Shown here: one piece after another, positions 26,483 through 34,890 of the stretch | How positions within the stretch are numbered: position 1 is the stretch's first letter | Layout: each line of letters begins with the position of its first letter | NCBI RefSeq assembly: GCF_000327285.1 | Contig: NZ_HE998567.1 | Span: 563,036 to 627,035 of the forward strand | Reading direction: 5' to 3' | DNA from: Holdemania massiliensis AP2 | GTDB lineage: Bacteria; Bacillota_I; Bacilli_A; Erysipelotrichales; Erysipelotrichaceae | DNA: 64,000 nt | The notes under the pieces: model-generated | What the model was told of the DNA's origin: nothing | Databases searched by the model: none | Seen by the model: only the letters and a program-made list of their open reading frames with translations | Program-made: the position numbers and the translations under genes

Positions 26483-27985
26483 TTATTTCATTGAGCTTTT
26501 GTCTTTAACGATGACGTCATGCGCTCCACCTTCAACAATCGAGGTTGCGGAAACTAACGTCAGCCGGGCATTCTGCTGCAGCTCAGGGATGGAAAGCGCA
26601 CCGCAGTTGCACATCGTCGATTTCACCTTATACAATGTCAAGGTGACGTTTTCCTTCAGCGTCCCCGCATAAGGAACATAGGAATCAACGCCTTCTTCAA
26701 AGCTGAGCTTCTGCGCGCCGCCCAGATCATAACGCTGCCAGTTGCGGGCACGGTTGCTGCCTTCGCCCCAATACTCTTTGACATACGTGCCGTTGACCAT
26801 CAATTTGGTTGTCGGCGATTCTTCAAACCGGCTGAAGTAGCGGCCAAGCATGACAAAGTCTGCGCCCATCGCCAACGCTAGGGTAATATGATAATCGTAA
26901 ACGATACCGCCGTCAGAACAGATTGGAATGTAGATGCCTGTTTCTTCAAAGTATTCATCACGAGCTTTGGCAACCTCGATTACCGCTGTCGCCTGTCCGC
27001 GGCCAATGCCTTTGGTTTCACGCGTAATGCAGATGGAACCGCCGCCAATTCCCACTTTAATGAAATCCGCCCCGCTTTCCGCCAGGAAGCGGAATCCTTC
27101 ACGGTCCACAACATTGCCGGCTCCCACTTTTACGCTGTCACCATATTTCGCACGAATCCATGAAATTGTACGCTTCTGCCATTCGCTGAAGCCTTCCGAG
27201 GAATCAATGCACAGTACATCTACGCCCGCTTCAACCAAAGCTGGAACGCGTTCCGCATAATCGCGGGTGTTGATGCCGGCGCCGACGATGTAACGCTTGT
27301 GACAATCCAGCAGTTCATCCGGATTTTCCTTATGCGTAGCATAATCCTTACGGAAAACCAGATATAAAAGATGCTGGTTCTCATCAATAATCGGCAGCTG
27401 GTTCAGTTTGTGTTCCCAAATCAAATCATTGCAGTCCGACAAGGTATCGCTCTCATGCCCCACGATCAGCTTGTCGTAAGGCGTCATGAATTCCGCAACC
27501 TTGGTTTCCGGAGCCATGCGGGATACACGGTAGTCACGGCTGGTCACCATTCCAACCAACCGGCCATTTGCGGTTCCGTCCTCGGTTACCGGCATCGTGG
27601 AATGTCCTGTTTCCTCGACCAGTTCGAGTACCTGAGCCAATGTCATATCCGGTGTAATGTTGGAATCGCTGACAACGAAGCCGGCTTTGTGATTCTTGAC
27701 GCGGGCCACCATCGCCGCCTGACTTTCAATCGACTGTGAACCAAAGATGAACGAAACGCCGCCTTCCTTAGCCAAAGCAACGGCCATCCGGTCATCGGAA
27801 ACTGCCTGCATGATCGCGCTGACCATCGGAATGTTCATTTCAATCGCAGGTTTTTCGCCTTTTTTGTATTTCACTAATGGTGTCTTTAAACTGACTGACG
27901 TTGGAACGCACTCGCTGGAAGAATAGCCTGGAACTAACAGATATTCGCTGAACGTATGAGACGGTTGATCATAGTAATATGCCAT
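26483..27985 (-). CDS. guaB: IMP dehydrogenase, Tritrichomonas-like type
   Basis: Oxidises IMP to XMP, the step before GuaA. 500 aa. Catalytic Cys319 in [12 protein letters not shown], flap Arg-Tyr in NWQRYDLGG, and two CBS domains inserted at about 100-220. The segments [13 protein letters not shown] and MCNCGAL and the overall co-linearity (same Cys number) match the IMPDH of the protist Tritrichomonas foetus, not the Bacillus GuaB pattern; I rely on remembered family sequence for this. Start ATG 27985 follows AAGGAG; the longer open frame to 28042 would begin inside the promoter. Promoter at 28020-28048. Confidence 0.94.
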   Translation of the reverse strand: MAYYYDQPSHTFSEYLLVPGYSSSECVPTSVSLKTPLVKYKKGEKPAIEMNIPMVSAIMQAVSDDRMAVALAKEGGVSFIFGSQSIESQAAMVARVKNHKAGFVVSDSNITPDMTLAQVLELVEETGHSTMPVTEDGTANGRLVGMVTSRDYRVSRMAPETKVAEFMTPYDKLIVGHESDTLSDCNDLIWEHKLNQLPIIDENQHLLYLVFRKDYATHKENPDELLDCHKRYIVGAGINTRDYAERVPALVEAGVDVLCIDSSEGFSEWQKRTISWIRAKYGDSVKVGAGNVVDREGFRFLAESGADFIKVGIGGGSICITRETKGIGRGQATAVIEVAKARDEYFEETGIYIPICSDGGIVYDYHITLALAMGADFVMLGRYFSRFEESPTTKLMVNGTYVKEYWGEGSNRARNWQRYDLGGAQKLSFEEGVDSYVPYAGTLKENVTLTLYKVKSTMCNCGALSIPELQQNARLTLVSATSIVEGGAHDVIVKDKSSMK

Positions 27986-28019
27986 AATTTCGCTCCTTTT
28001 CCCTTTTGTATTATCCATG

Positions 28020-28048
28020 ATTATAATGAAATTATGCCCCAAAGTAAA
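28020..28048 (-). promoter_or_regulatory. guaB promoter
   Basis: On the minus strand TTTACT (28043-28048), a 17-base spacer, then TATAAT (28020-28025). No purine riboswitch fits in the 30-odd bases between this and the ribosome site. Confidence 0.65.
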
Positions 28049-28087
28049 GGATTAAATGAACCGTTTTGAAAATTTTTACAATTCTTA

Positions 28088-28126
28088 CGAGAAAAGGCGG
28101 TTTTCCGGTAAAGGAAAGTCCGCCTT
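28088..28126 (-). terminator. Terminator of the glycine cleavage operon
   Basis: Seven-pair stem (28094-28100 with 28120-28126) followed on the minus strand by TTCTCG, just after the lpdA stop. Confidence 0.7.
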
Positions 28127-28129
28127 CAC

Positions 28130-29479
28130 TTAACGTAAACGAGAGTATAAGGTATGGATTGCGTGCTGATCCACATCCATCAGTGCTTCATGCAGCGCTT
28201 CGCTCCAGGTCGGATGCGCTACAATGACCCGCTGGCAGTCATCCACCGTTAAATGCAGACTGACAGCCTGAGCGATCGTGCCAATCCAATCGCTGGCATG
28301 CGCCCCGACGATGATTCCGCCTAATATCTGTCTTGTCGCGGCATCCGCAATCAGTTTGACAAAACCGCGCGGGGCTTGTTCGATCATTGATTTGGCATTG
28401 CCCAGCGTACTGGTCTTGCCAATAAGGATTTCTCTTCCCTGCGCCTGTGCTTCTTCCTCGGACAATCCGACCCAGGCTGCTTCCGGATGGGTATACAGAC
28501 AGGAAGGAATGCACGTCAGATCAAACTGCGGCTTCCGCCCCAGCATCGCATCCACAGCATTGATAGCCTGAGCACTGGCCAGATGTGCCAGCTGAATCTG
28601 ACTGGCCACATCGCCGGCGGCATAAATCGTTGGAATTGAGGTCTTTCCGCAGGCATCGGTTACCAAGCGGCCGCGCTCCTGTAACAGTTCTAGATCACAG
28701 TCACACAGCACCGGTTTACGTCCGGTTGCGGCGATGATCCATTCACCCTGAGCTGTCTGCGGTTTCTCTTTTTCGAGATAGTCCACCTCCGACGCCCGAA
28801 TCTGCGTGATGGAAACATCGCAATGAATCTGGGCCCCTCGCCGTTTCAGGATCATCTGCAGGTTCTGCGCGATTTCCCGATCCGCCTGAATCAACGGCCG
28901 TGGTGCCGCTTCTAAAAGCGTTACAGCCACGCCAAGATCCAATAACAGATCCGCAAACTCCAGACCAATCACCCCGGCGCCAATGATGACAGCCTGTTTA
29001 GGTAAAGGTCTGTCCCAGGCCAGCACCTGATCCGAGGTCATCGCGTGTTCGATTCCTGGAATCGGCGGAACAGAGGCTTTCGAGCCGGTTGCGATTAAAA
29101 TGTGCTCGGCCTCGATTGTTTCGTCGTTGACACATACGGTCTGCGCGTCAATGATTCTAGCTTCGCCTGTGATATATTGAATTTGATTGCCTTTGATCAA
29201 CTGAGCAATCCCCTTCTGCAGTTTGGCAACGGTTTCTTCCTTTTGCCTGCGCAGTTGGTCGCTGTCAAAGTCAAAAGCCGCGTACTGCGCCGCTGTATGC
29301 AGCTGATGGGCTTGGTATAACAAACTTTTAGTTGGAATGCAGCCGCGGTTCAGACACGTGCCGCCAACCTGATCTTTTTCAATTAAAACAACCTGCATCC
29401 CGCATTGCGCCGCGTGAATGGCCGCTTCATAGCCGGCTGGACCGGCGCCGAGAATTACAAGTTCAGTTTTGATTACCAT
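28130..29479 (-). CDS. lpdA: Dihydrolipoyl dehydrogenase (glycine cleavage L protein)
   Basis: FAD flavoenzyme that reoxidises the dihydrolipoyl arm of GcvH with NAD+. 449 aa. FAD site GAGPAG (11-16), redox pair Cys42/Cys47 (GGTCLNRGC), NAD site GAGVIG and C-terminal His-Glu in AHPTWSEALHE. Start ATG 29479 follows CAGGAG and overlaps lplA by seven bases; a longer frame to 29596 lies wholly inside lplA and is rejected. Last gene of the gcv operon, so it serves glycine cleavage rather than a 2-oxoacid dehydrogenase. Confidence 0.94.
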   Translation of the reverse strand: MVIKTELVILGAGPAGYEAAIHAAQCGMQVVLIEKDQVGGTCLNRGCIPTKSLLYQAHQLHTAAQYAAFDFDSDQLRRQKEETVAKLQKGIAQLIKGNQIQYITGEARIIDAQTVCVNDETIEAEHILIATGSKASVPPIPGIEHAMTSDQVLAWDRPLPKQAVIIGAGVIGLEFADLLLDLGVAVTLLEAAPRPLIQADREIAQNLQMILKRRGAQIHCDVSITQIRASEVDYLEKEKPQTAQGEWIIAATGRKPVLCDCDLELLQERGRLVTDACGKTSIPTIYAAGDVASQIQLAHLASAQAINAVDAMLGRKPQFDLTCIPSCLYTHPEAAWVGLSEEEAQAQGREILIGKTSTLGNAKSMIEQAPRGFVKLIADAATRQILGGIIVGAHASDWIGTIAQAVSLHLTVDDCQRVIVAHPTWSEALHEALMDVDQHAIHTLYSRLR

Positions 29480-30465
29480 GTAGACTCCTGCCCTTCTATT
29501 TCTTGACTGATCCATGCGATGCACTCTGGGATCAGCGGATGTTCTGCGGCGGCCCTTAAGGCGCACGAATGCAGCGCCTCTGGAATCAGCGGACAATCCT
29601 GAAGCAGCTCTTGCAAGGTGCTGATCGCCGCTTCATCCATCGCATCGCTGTACAGCCGGCAGGCTGTAATCCGCTGCGGCTGCAGCTGCAGCTGAACCTG
29701 AATCTCGCCCCATCCAAAGCGTTTCTCAAGGCACAGATCAGCCTGGAATTTATCTGGAAGCAGCCATGCTTCACTTTGATATTCGTTAGCCAGCTGCCGG
29801 ATTTCCGTTAGTTGCTGCGCTGTCCATGACCAAGGCGTCCCCGGCTGACCATAAACCTGCTGCATCGCTTCCCGCAGCGCTGTTTTAAGCTTGTCAATCG
29901 TGATGTCCGGAGCACATTCTTTCAAATTGATGATTCGCCGGCGCACTGAATCAACGCCATTGCCTTTTAGTTTTGCCTGGGAAACCCGCAGATATCGGCC
30001 TACCTTTTCACCATCGGTATCCACCAGCAGCGTTCCATGGTGGAAGCTGCCGTAAGGACCATGATAAAAGGCATTGCCGGAGAACTTGCGCCCTTCCACC
30101 GTCAGATCATTGCGGCCGGAGAACTGCGCGTTAATCCCGAATTGCCGCACCGCCTGCAGAAGCACAGAGCATTGTTTATGCAGATCAAATTGATCGGAGG
30201 GCATCAGGATTGTGAAATTCAGATTTCCCAGATCATGGTACACCGCTCCGCCCCCGGAACAGCGCCGGGCCAGCAATCCACCATCCTGCCGCAGCGCCGC
30301 TAGCCGGCACTCCTTTAACGGATTCTGATTTTTGCCGATCACGACGGTATGTTCGTTCTGCCACAAGTACAGGATAAGCTGTCCTTCAAGATGATCGCAA
30401 AGCCATTTTTCCATCGCTAAATTAAAGTAAGGGTCAAAAGTCTGACCCTCTGCAAAATACAACAT
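29473..30465 (-). CDS. lplA: Lipoate-protein ligase A
   Basis: Activates lipoate with ATP and attaches it to the GcvH lysine. 330 aa with both the ligase domain and the C-terminal accessory domain. RRCSGGGAVYHDLGNLN is the family signature and the lysine of GRKFSGNA is the lipoyl-AMP-binding residue. It starts three bases after the gcvPB stop, with no strong ribosome site of its own, so it is likely translated by coupling. Confidence 0.92.
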   Translation of the reverse strand: MLYFAEGQTFDPYFNLAMEKWLCDHLEGQLILYLWQNEHTVVIGKNQNPLKECRLAALRQDGGLLARRCSGGGAVYHDLGNLNFTILMPSDQFDLHKQCSVLLQAVRQFGINAQFSGRNDLTVEGRKFSGNAFYHGPYGSFHHGTLLVDTDGEKVGRYLRVSQAKLKGNGVDSVRRRIINLKECAPDITIDKLKTALREAMQQVYGQPGTPWSWTAQQLTEIRQLANEYQSEAWLLPDKFQADLCLEKRFGWGEIQVQLQLQPQRITACRLYSDAMDEAAISTLQELLQDCPLIPEALHSCALRAAAEHPLIPECIAWISQEIEGQESTW

Positions 30466-30468
30466 CGT

Positions 30469-31899
30469 TTATCCGTTTTCCTTCTGCCAGCGCAGGATTG
30501 GATGCCGAGCTGCCTGAACTTCATCAATGCGGCCAATCGGCGTCATCTGCGGACAAGCATGCAAAGCCTGGGGATCCTGAGATGCAAGATCGAGCAGTTC
30601 GTTTAAGACGCGCACCGCTTCATCCAGCACCGCCTTCGGTTCGGTTTCCGTCGGCTCGACCATCAAGGCTTCCTCGACGATCAATGGGAAATACATCGTC
30701 GGCGGATGAATGCCGCGGTCGATCATACCTTTGGAGATATCCATGGCATTGATCCCCAGCTGCTGATGCTGGCGCTTCAACGTCATGACAAATTCATGCA
30801 TGCATGGCTGATCCACCGCCATATCGTAGCGCCGGCTCAGTTCATGTTCAAGATAGCGGGCGTTGAGCACAGCCACCTGACTGGTTTTGCGCAGGCCTTC
30901 TTTGCCTAAGATCATGACATACGTCAAAGCGCGGACCATCACGCCGAAATTGCCATAAAACATCTTCATTCGGCCAAGACTCTCCGGACAATTCTCATGA
31001 ATCTGACCGTTTTCAATCCGCGGTGCAGGCAAATAGTCAATCAGATGCTTTTTGACGCCGATCGGCCCGCTTCCCGGTCCGCCGCCGCCATGCGGCGTAG
31101 AGAATGTTTTATGCAGGTTCAGATGAACGACATCAAAGCCCATGTCGCCAGGACGAGCAATTCCCATGATCGCATTCAGATTGGCGCCGTCATAATAAAC
31201 TAAGCCGCCAGCATCATGAATGATTTGGGTAATTTCCAGAATATCTTTTTCAAACAGACCCAGGGTATTCGGATTGGTCAGCATCAGCGCCGCCGTCGTT
31301 TCATCGGCCATCGCCCGCAAGGCTTCCACATCGACATTGCCCTGTGCGTTGCTTGGAATCTGCTTCACCGTGAAGCCGGCCATAACCGCGCTGGCCGGAT
31401 TGGTTCCATGAGCCGAATCCGGAACGAACACAACTGTCCGCTGATCTTCATGATGACGTTTTAAATAGTTGCGGATTGTCATTAATCCGCTGAATTCACC
31501 ATGCGCCCCCGCCGCCGGCTGGAAACAGAAAGCATCCATACCGGTGATTTGGTTCAGATAGTGTTCCAACGTTTCCATTACTTCCAGACAGCCCTGTACA
31601 TCTTCTTGAGGCGCCAGCGGATGGATTGCCGTAAAGCCTTCCAGATTCGCCGCCTCCTCGTTGACCTTTGGATTGTACTTCATCGTACAGGAGCCTAACG
31701 GGTAAAAGAGATGATCTACACCTTTCACGCGCAGGGAACATTCGGTATAGTGGCGCACAACTTCCAACTCGCTGACCGAAGGCAGCTGCGGCTTCTCTGT
31801 GCGAAGCGGAGTATTTAACGTGTAGGCAGGGACCTGCAGCTGCGGCAGCGCAACGCCGCGATGACCTTGACCCCCGCGTTCAAAAATCAGCTGACTCAT
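30469..31899 (-). CDS. gcvPB: Glycine dehydrogenase (decarboxylating) subunit 2
   Basis: Second half of the split P protein, 476 aa. The PLP-binding lysine is in LNLHKTFSTPHGGGGPG. It decarboxylates glycine and transfers aminomethyl to GcvH. Overlaps gcvPA by four bases. Confidence 0.95.
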   Translation of the reverse strand: MSQLIFERGGQGHRGVALPQLQVPAYTLNTPLRTEKPQLPSVSELEVVRHYTECSLRVKGVDHLFYPLGSCTMKYNPKVNEEAANLEGFTAIHPLAPQEDVQGCLEVMETLEHYLNQITGMDAFCFQPAAGAHGEFSGLMTIRNYLKRHHEDQRTVVFVPDSAHGTNPASAVMAGFTVKQIPSNAQGNVDVEALRAMADETTAALMLTNPNTLGLFEKDILEITQIIHDAGGLVYYDGANLNAIMGIARPGDMGFDVVHLNLHKTFSTPHGGGGPGSGPIGVKKHLIDYLPAPRIENGQIHENCPESLGRMKMFYGNFGVMVRALTYVMILGKEGLRKTSQVAVLNARYLEHELSRRYDMAVDQPCMHEFVMTLKRQHQQLGINAMDISKGMIDRGIHPPTMYFPLIVEEALMVEPTETEPKAVLDEAVRVLNELLDLASQDPQALHACPQMTPIGRIDEVQAARHPILRWQKENG

Positions 31900-33218
31900 G
31901 CGGCCACCTCCCCGATCAGTTCAACCAGATGATCCATATTCTCCTTGTTGTTCACTTCGGTCGCGCACCACAGAATTTCATGATCATTCAAAGGCAGACC
32001 GCCCAAGATATCATGATCTTCCAGATGCTTTAACAAAACGCGGCTTGGCACGTCGCTGACCGTAACAAATTCATGAAAGAACTCGCCGGTATATTTTAAT
32101 TTCAGCGCGGTTTTCTGACACAGCTGTTCAGCCAAATAGTGAGCGTTGCTGATGCAGTGCGTTGCGACCTGTTCAATGCCTTCGGTTCCCATCGCGCTGC
32201 AGTAAATCGCCGCTCTTAAAGCGCACAGCGCCTGATTGGAACAGATGGAGCTGCTGGCTTTTTCCCGCCGGATATGCTGCTCGCGGGCCTGCAGCGTCAG
32301 AACATAGGCACGCCGGCCTTGATGATCGGTACTCTGACCGACAATTCGGCCCGGCAGCTTGCGCATCAGCGATGAAACGCTGGCCATAAAGCCCAGGTAT
32401 GGGCCGCCGAAATTCAGCGGCATGCCCAACGGCTGACCTTCACCGACCGCAATCACGGCGCCGACTTCCTTGGCCGACGGCAACAGCGCCGCGGCAATTG
32501 GATTGATGTGCAGAATGCCTTTGACTTTCTTTTCAGCTGCCGCCGCAAACAGTGTCTGGGCATCTTCGATTAAGCCGAAATAGTTTGGCTGCTGCAAAAG
32601 CAGACAGGCCGTATCCTCACTCAAGGCTTCCCGCAGCACAGCCTCTTCCAAAACACCGTTTGGACAGTCCAGCACGGCGATTTCCATGCCGTACGCTTCG
32701 CCATAGGTGCGGATGACCTGCAGAATCTGCGGGTGGACGGAAGAAGGAACCAGCACGCGGCGGTGCTTCGGATCCCGGCACATTAACAGCGCCTCAGCCG
32801 CGGCTGTCGCTCCGTCATACACACTGGCATTGCTGACATCCATGCCGGTCAGCTCACAGATCATCGTCTGATATTCAAAAATGGACTGAAGCAGACCCTG
32901 GCTCATTTCCGCCTGATATGGCGTATAGGCCGTTAAAAATTCACTGCGCCCCGCTAAGGCATGGACAAGACTGGGGATGTAATGCCGATAGGCTCCGGCG
33001 CCGCGGTACAGATCTTCATAGATCCGATTATGGGAGGCCATCTTTTTGATCTTGGCCAGTGCCTCAAATTCGCTCATGCCGGACGGCAGATCCCAGCCAT
33101 CTTCCTGTAACAGAACCGCCGGCGTCAGATGATCGGTTAATTCATCTAAATCTTTCAGCCCCAGAGAATCCAGCATCGCCTGCAGTTCTTCGGGACTGGA
33201 TGCAATGTAATCGCTCAT
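31896..33218 (-). CDS. gcvPA: Glycine dehydrogenase (decarboxylating) subunit 1
   Basis: First half of the split P protein, 440 aa, fold-type I PLP enzyme fold without the PLP lysine, forming a heterodimer pair with GcvPB. HYIPSLVHALAGRSEFLTAYTPYQAE-type region is typical. It starts three bases beyond the gcvH stop. Confidence 0.95.
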   Translation of the reverse strand: MSDYIASSPEELQAMLDSLGLKDLDELTDHLTPAVLLQEDGWDLPSGMSEFEALAKIKKMASHNRIYEDLYRGAGAYRHYIPSLVHALAGRSEFLTAYTPYQAEMSQGLLQSIFEYQTMICELTGMDVSNASVYDGATAAAEALLMCRDPKHRRVLVPSSVHPQILQVIRTYGEAYGMEIAVLDCPNGVLEEAVLREALSEDTACLLLQQPNYFGLIEDAQTLFAAAAEKKVKGILHINPIAAALLPSAKEVGAVIAVGEGQPLGMPLNFGGPYLGFMASVSSLMRKLPGRIVGQSTDHQGRRAYVLTLQAREQHIRREKASSSICSNQALCALRAAIYCSAMGTEGIEQVATHCISNAHYLAEQLCQKTALKLKYTGEFFHEFVTVSDVPSRVLLKHLEDHDILGGLPLNDHEILWCATEVNNKENMDHLVELIGEVAA

Positions 33219-33221
33219 GGG

Positions 33222-33605
33222 CTACTCCAGCGTCGTCAGGTATTCGCTGTAAGCTTCCGGACTTAGCAGGTCTTCCAGACCCGCGACGTTTTCCAGCACG
33301 CAGATCCAATTGCCGTAGCAGTCTTCATTCAGCTTTTCCGGTGCATCGATCAGTTCCTCATTGATTTCCTTGATCGTTCCGGCGACCGGCGAATAAATTT
33401 CACTGACAGCCTTGACGGATTCAACATCGGCTAACGCCCCTTCTGCTTCGACTTCCTCGCCGGCGGGATGCATGTCGACAAACACGATATCGCCCAAGCT
33501 GTCCTGGGCATAGTCGGAAATACCGATGCGGGCGGTGCCGTCAGGCAGCGTTTCAACCCATTCATGAGACTTGCTGTAAAGTAAACCTTCTTTTACGACT
33601 GACAT
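33222..33605 (-). CDS. gcvH: Glycine cleavage system H protein
   Basis: 127-aa lipoyl carrier protein. Lipoylated lysine is Lys65 (ADVESVKAVSE). HEWVE near the N-terminus and the C-terminal Asp/Glu-rich ending are typical. Good AGGAGG site before the ATG. Between GcvT and GcvP in the operon. Confidence 0.96.
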   Translation of the reverse strand: MSVVKEGLLYSKSHEWVETLPDGTARIGISDYAQDSLGDIVFVDMHPAGEEVEAEGALADVESVKAVSEIYSPVAGTIKEINEELIDAPEKLNEDCYGNWICVLENVAGLEDLLSPEAYSEYLTTLE

Positions 33606-33640
33606 GTTGTATGTCCTCCTTCATTTTTTATTTATCGTCC

Positions 33641-33678
33641 CAGCCGCGAATTGAATTCAATCCTCATTGAAGCGGCTG
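33641..33678. other. Intercistronic hairpin between gcvT and gcvH
   Basis: Seven-base GC-rich arms (33641-33647 with 33672-33678) in the 94-base gap. No T-run, so probably an mRNA-stability or partial-attenuation element. Confidence 0.4.
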
Positions 33679-33699
33679 CAGGTTTTTGATTGCGGTGAT

Positions 33700-34782
33700 T
33701 TATTTTCGCTTATAAAACGGCATCGCGCAGATCACGGCTTTCATGCTGCGTGCACCATGCACGACTTCGACTTCCAAGCCTTCCTGGACATGATCGACAT
33801 CGACATAGGCCATCGCAATCGCTTTGCCCAGCGTCGGCGCCATCGTGCCGCTGGTAATGTGACCGATCACAGCTCCGTCTTTTTGCACTTCATAGTGCTC
33901 ACGGGCAATGCCTCGATCCAACAGCTGCAGACCGATCCGGGCTTTGGTCAGCCCCTTTTCCTGCATTCCCTGCTTGCCGATGAAATCCGCTTTGTCCAGC
34001 TTAACGGCAAAGTTCAGTCCGGCTTCCAACGGTGTTGTTTCGCTGCCCAGCTCATGCCCATACAGCGGCATAGCCGCTTCTAAGCGCAGCGTATCGCGCG
34101 CTCCTAAACCGCACGGAATCAAGCCGAACGGCTCACCCACTGCCATGATCGCTTCTGTAATCGCCAGCGCATCTTCATTCTGCATGTAAATTTCCACGCC
34201 GTCCTCACCGGTATATCCGTTGCGGGAAATCAGACATTTCTTCCCCGCCAGTTCAATTTGATCGGTGAACCAGTACGACTTCGCCGGCAAGGCCGACAGA
34301 TCGGCGAGCTTGCCTAAGATTTCAATCGCTTTGGGTCCCTGCAAAGCAACCTGCGAGATCAAAGACGAAACATTGCGCAGCTTCACGTCGTGGTGACAGT
34401 TCTGGTTGAACCATTCCCAATCCTTCTGCTTGTTGGAAGCATTGACAACACATAAAAAATGCTCGTCGTCAAAGCGGTAGACGATCAAGTCGTCCACGGT
34501 TCCGCCATCCGCATAACACAGACAACTGTAACGCATCTGGCCATGTTTCAGATTGGCGATCTTGTTGGTCAGCAGATGATCAAGATAAGCGGCGGCTTCC
34601 GGTCCTTCGACAAGAAATTCGCCCATGTGCGAAACGTCGAACAGTCCGGCTTGTTCGCGCACAGCCTGATGCTCCTTGATGATGCCGGTGGGATACTGGA
34701 CGGGCAGCCAGGTGTCGGCAAATTCGACAAGTTTGCCTTGGTGCTTCTGATGAAAGTCGTATAACGATGTTTTTTCTGTCAT
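33700..34782 (-). CDS. gcvT: Glycine cleavage T protein (aminomethyltransferase)
   Basis: Transfers the methylene group from aminomethyl-GcvH to tetrahydrofolate, releasing ammonia. 360 aa, usual length. GLFDVSHMGE and the RNGYTGEDGVEI segment are diagnostic. First gene of gcvT-gcvH-gcvPA-gcvPB-lplA-lpdA. The 108 bases upstream, to feoB, are too short and lack the paired fold of a glycine riboswitch; control may instead be through the cre-like site at 34836-34849. Confidence 0.95.
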   Translation of the reverse strand: MTEKTSLYDFHQKHQGKLVEFADTWLPVQYPTGIIKEHQAVREQAGLFDVSHMGEFLVEGPEAAAYLDHLLTNKIANLKHGQMRYSCLCYADGGTVDDLIVYRFDDEHFLCVVNASNKQKDWEWFNQNCHHDVKLRNVSSLISQVALQGPKAIEILGKLADLSALPAKSYWFTDQIELAGKKCLISRNGYTGEDGVEIYMQNEDALAITEAIMAVGEPFGLIPCGLGARDTLRLEAAMPLYGHELGSETTPLEAGLNFAVKLDKADFIGKQGMQEKGLTKARIGLQLLDRGIAREHYEVQKDGAVIGHITSGTMAPTLGKAIAMAYVDVDHVQEGLEVEVVHGARSMKAVICAMPFYKRK

Positions 34783-34822
34783 CCTCGGTTTCCTTTCCTT
34801 TTCAGGTTCCTCTTGTAGTTTT

Positions 34823-34849
34823 ATTATAGCGAATATGAAAGCGCTTTTC
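34823..34849 (-). promoter_or_regulatory. gcv operon promoter -10 with overlapping cre-like site
   Basis: TATAAT on the minus strand at 34823-34828. TGAAAGCGCTTTTC (34836-34849) matches the CcpA cre consensus TGWAARCGYTWNCW at 12 of 14 positions and covers the spacer and -35, as expected for carbon catabolite repression. Confidence 0.5.
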
Positions 34850-34890
34850 TACATAGTTCTGCACTTCACAAGACAACTCTGTTCTTTTTC

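Noticed and set aside
27986-28042. Longer N-terminus for guaB
   Set aside because: The extra codons lie in the promoter spacer; AAGGAG precedes the internal ATG at 27985.
34783-34890. Glycine riboswitch upstream of gcvT
   Set aside because: The gap is 108 bases, partly promoter, and I could not find tandem glycine aptamer folds.
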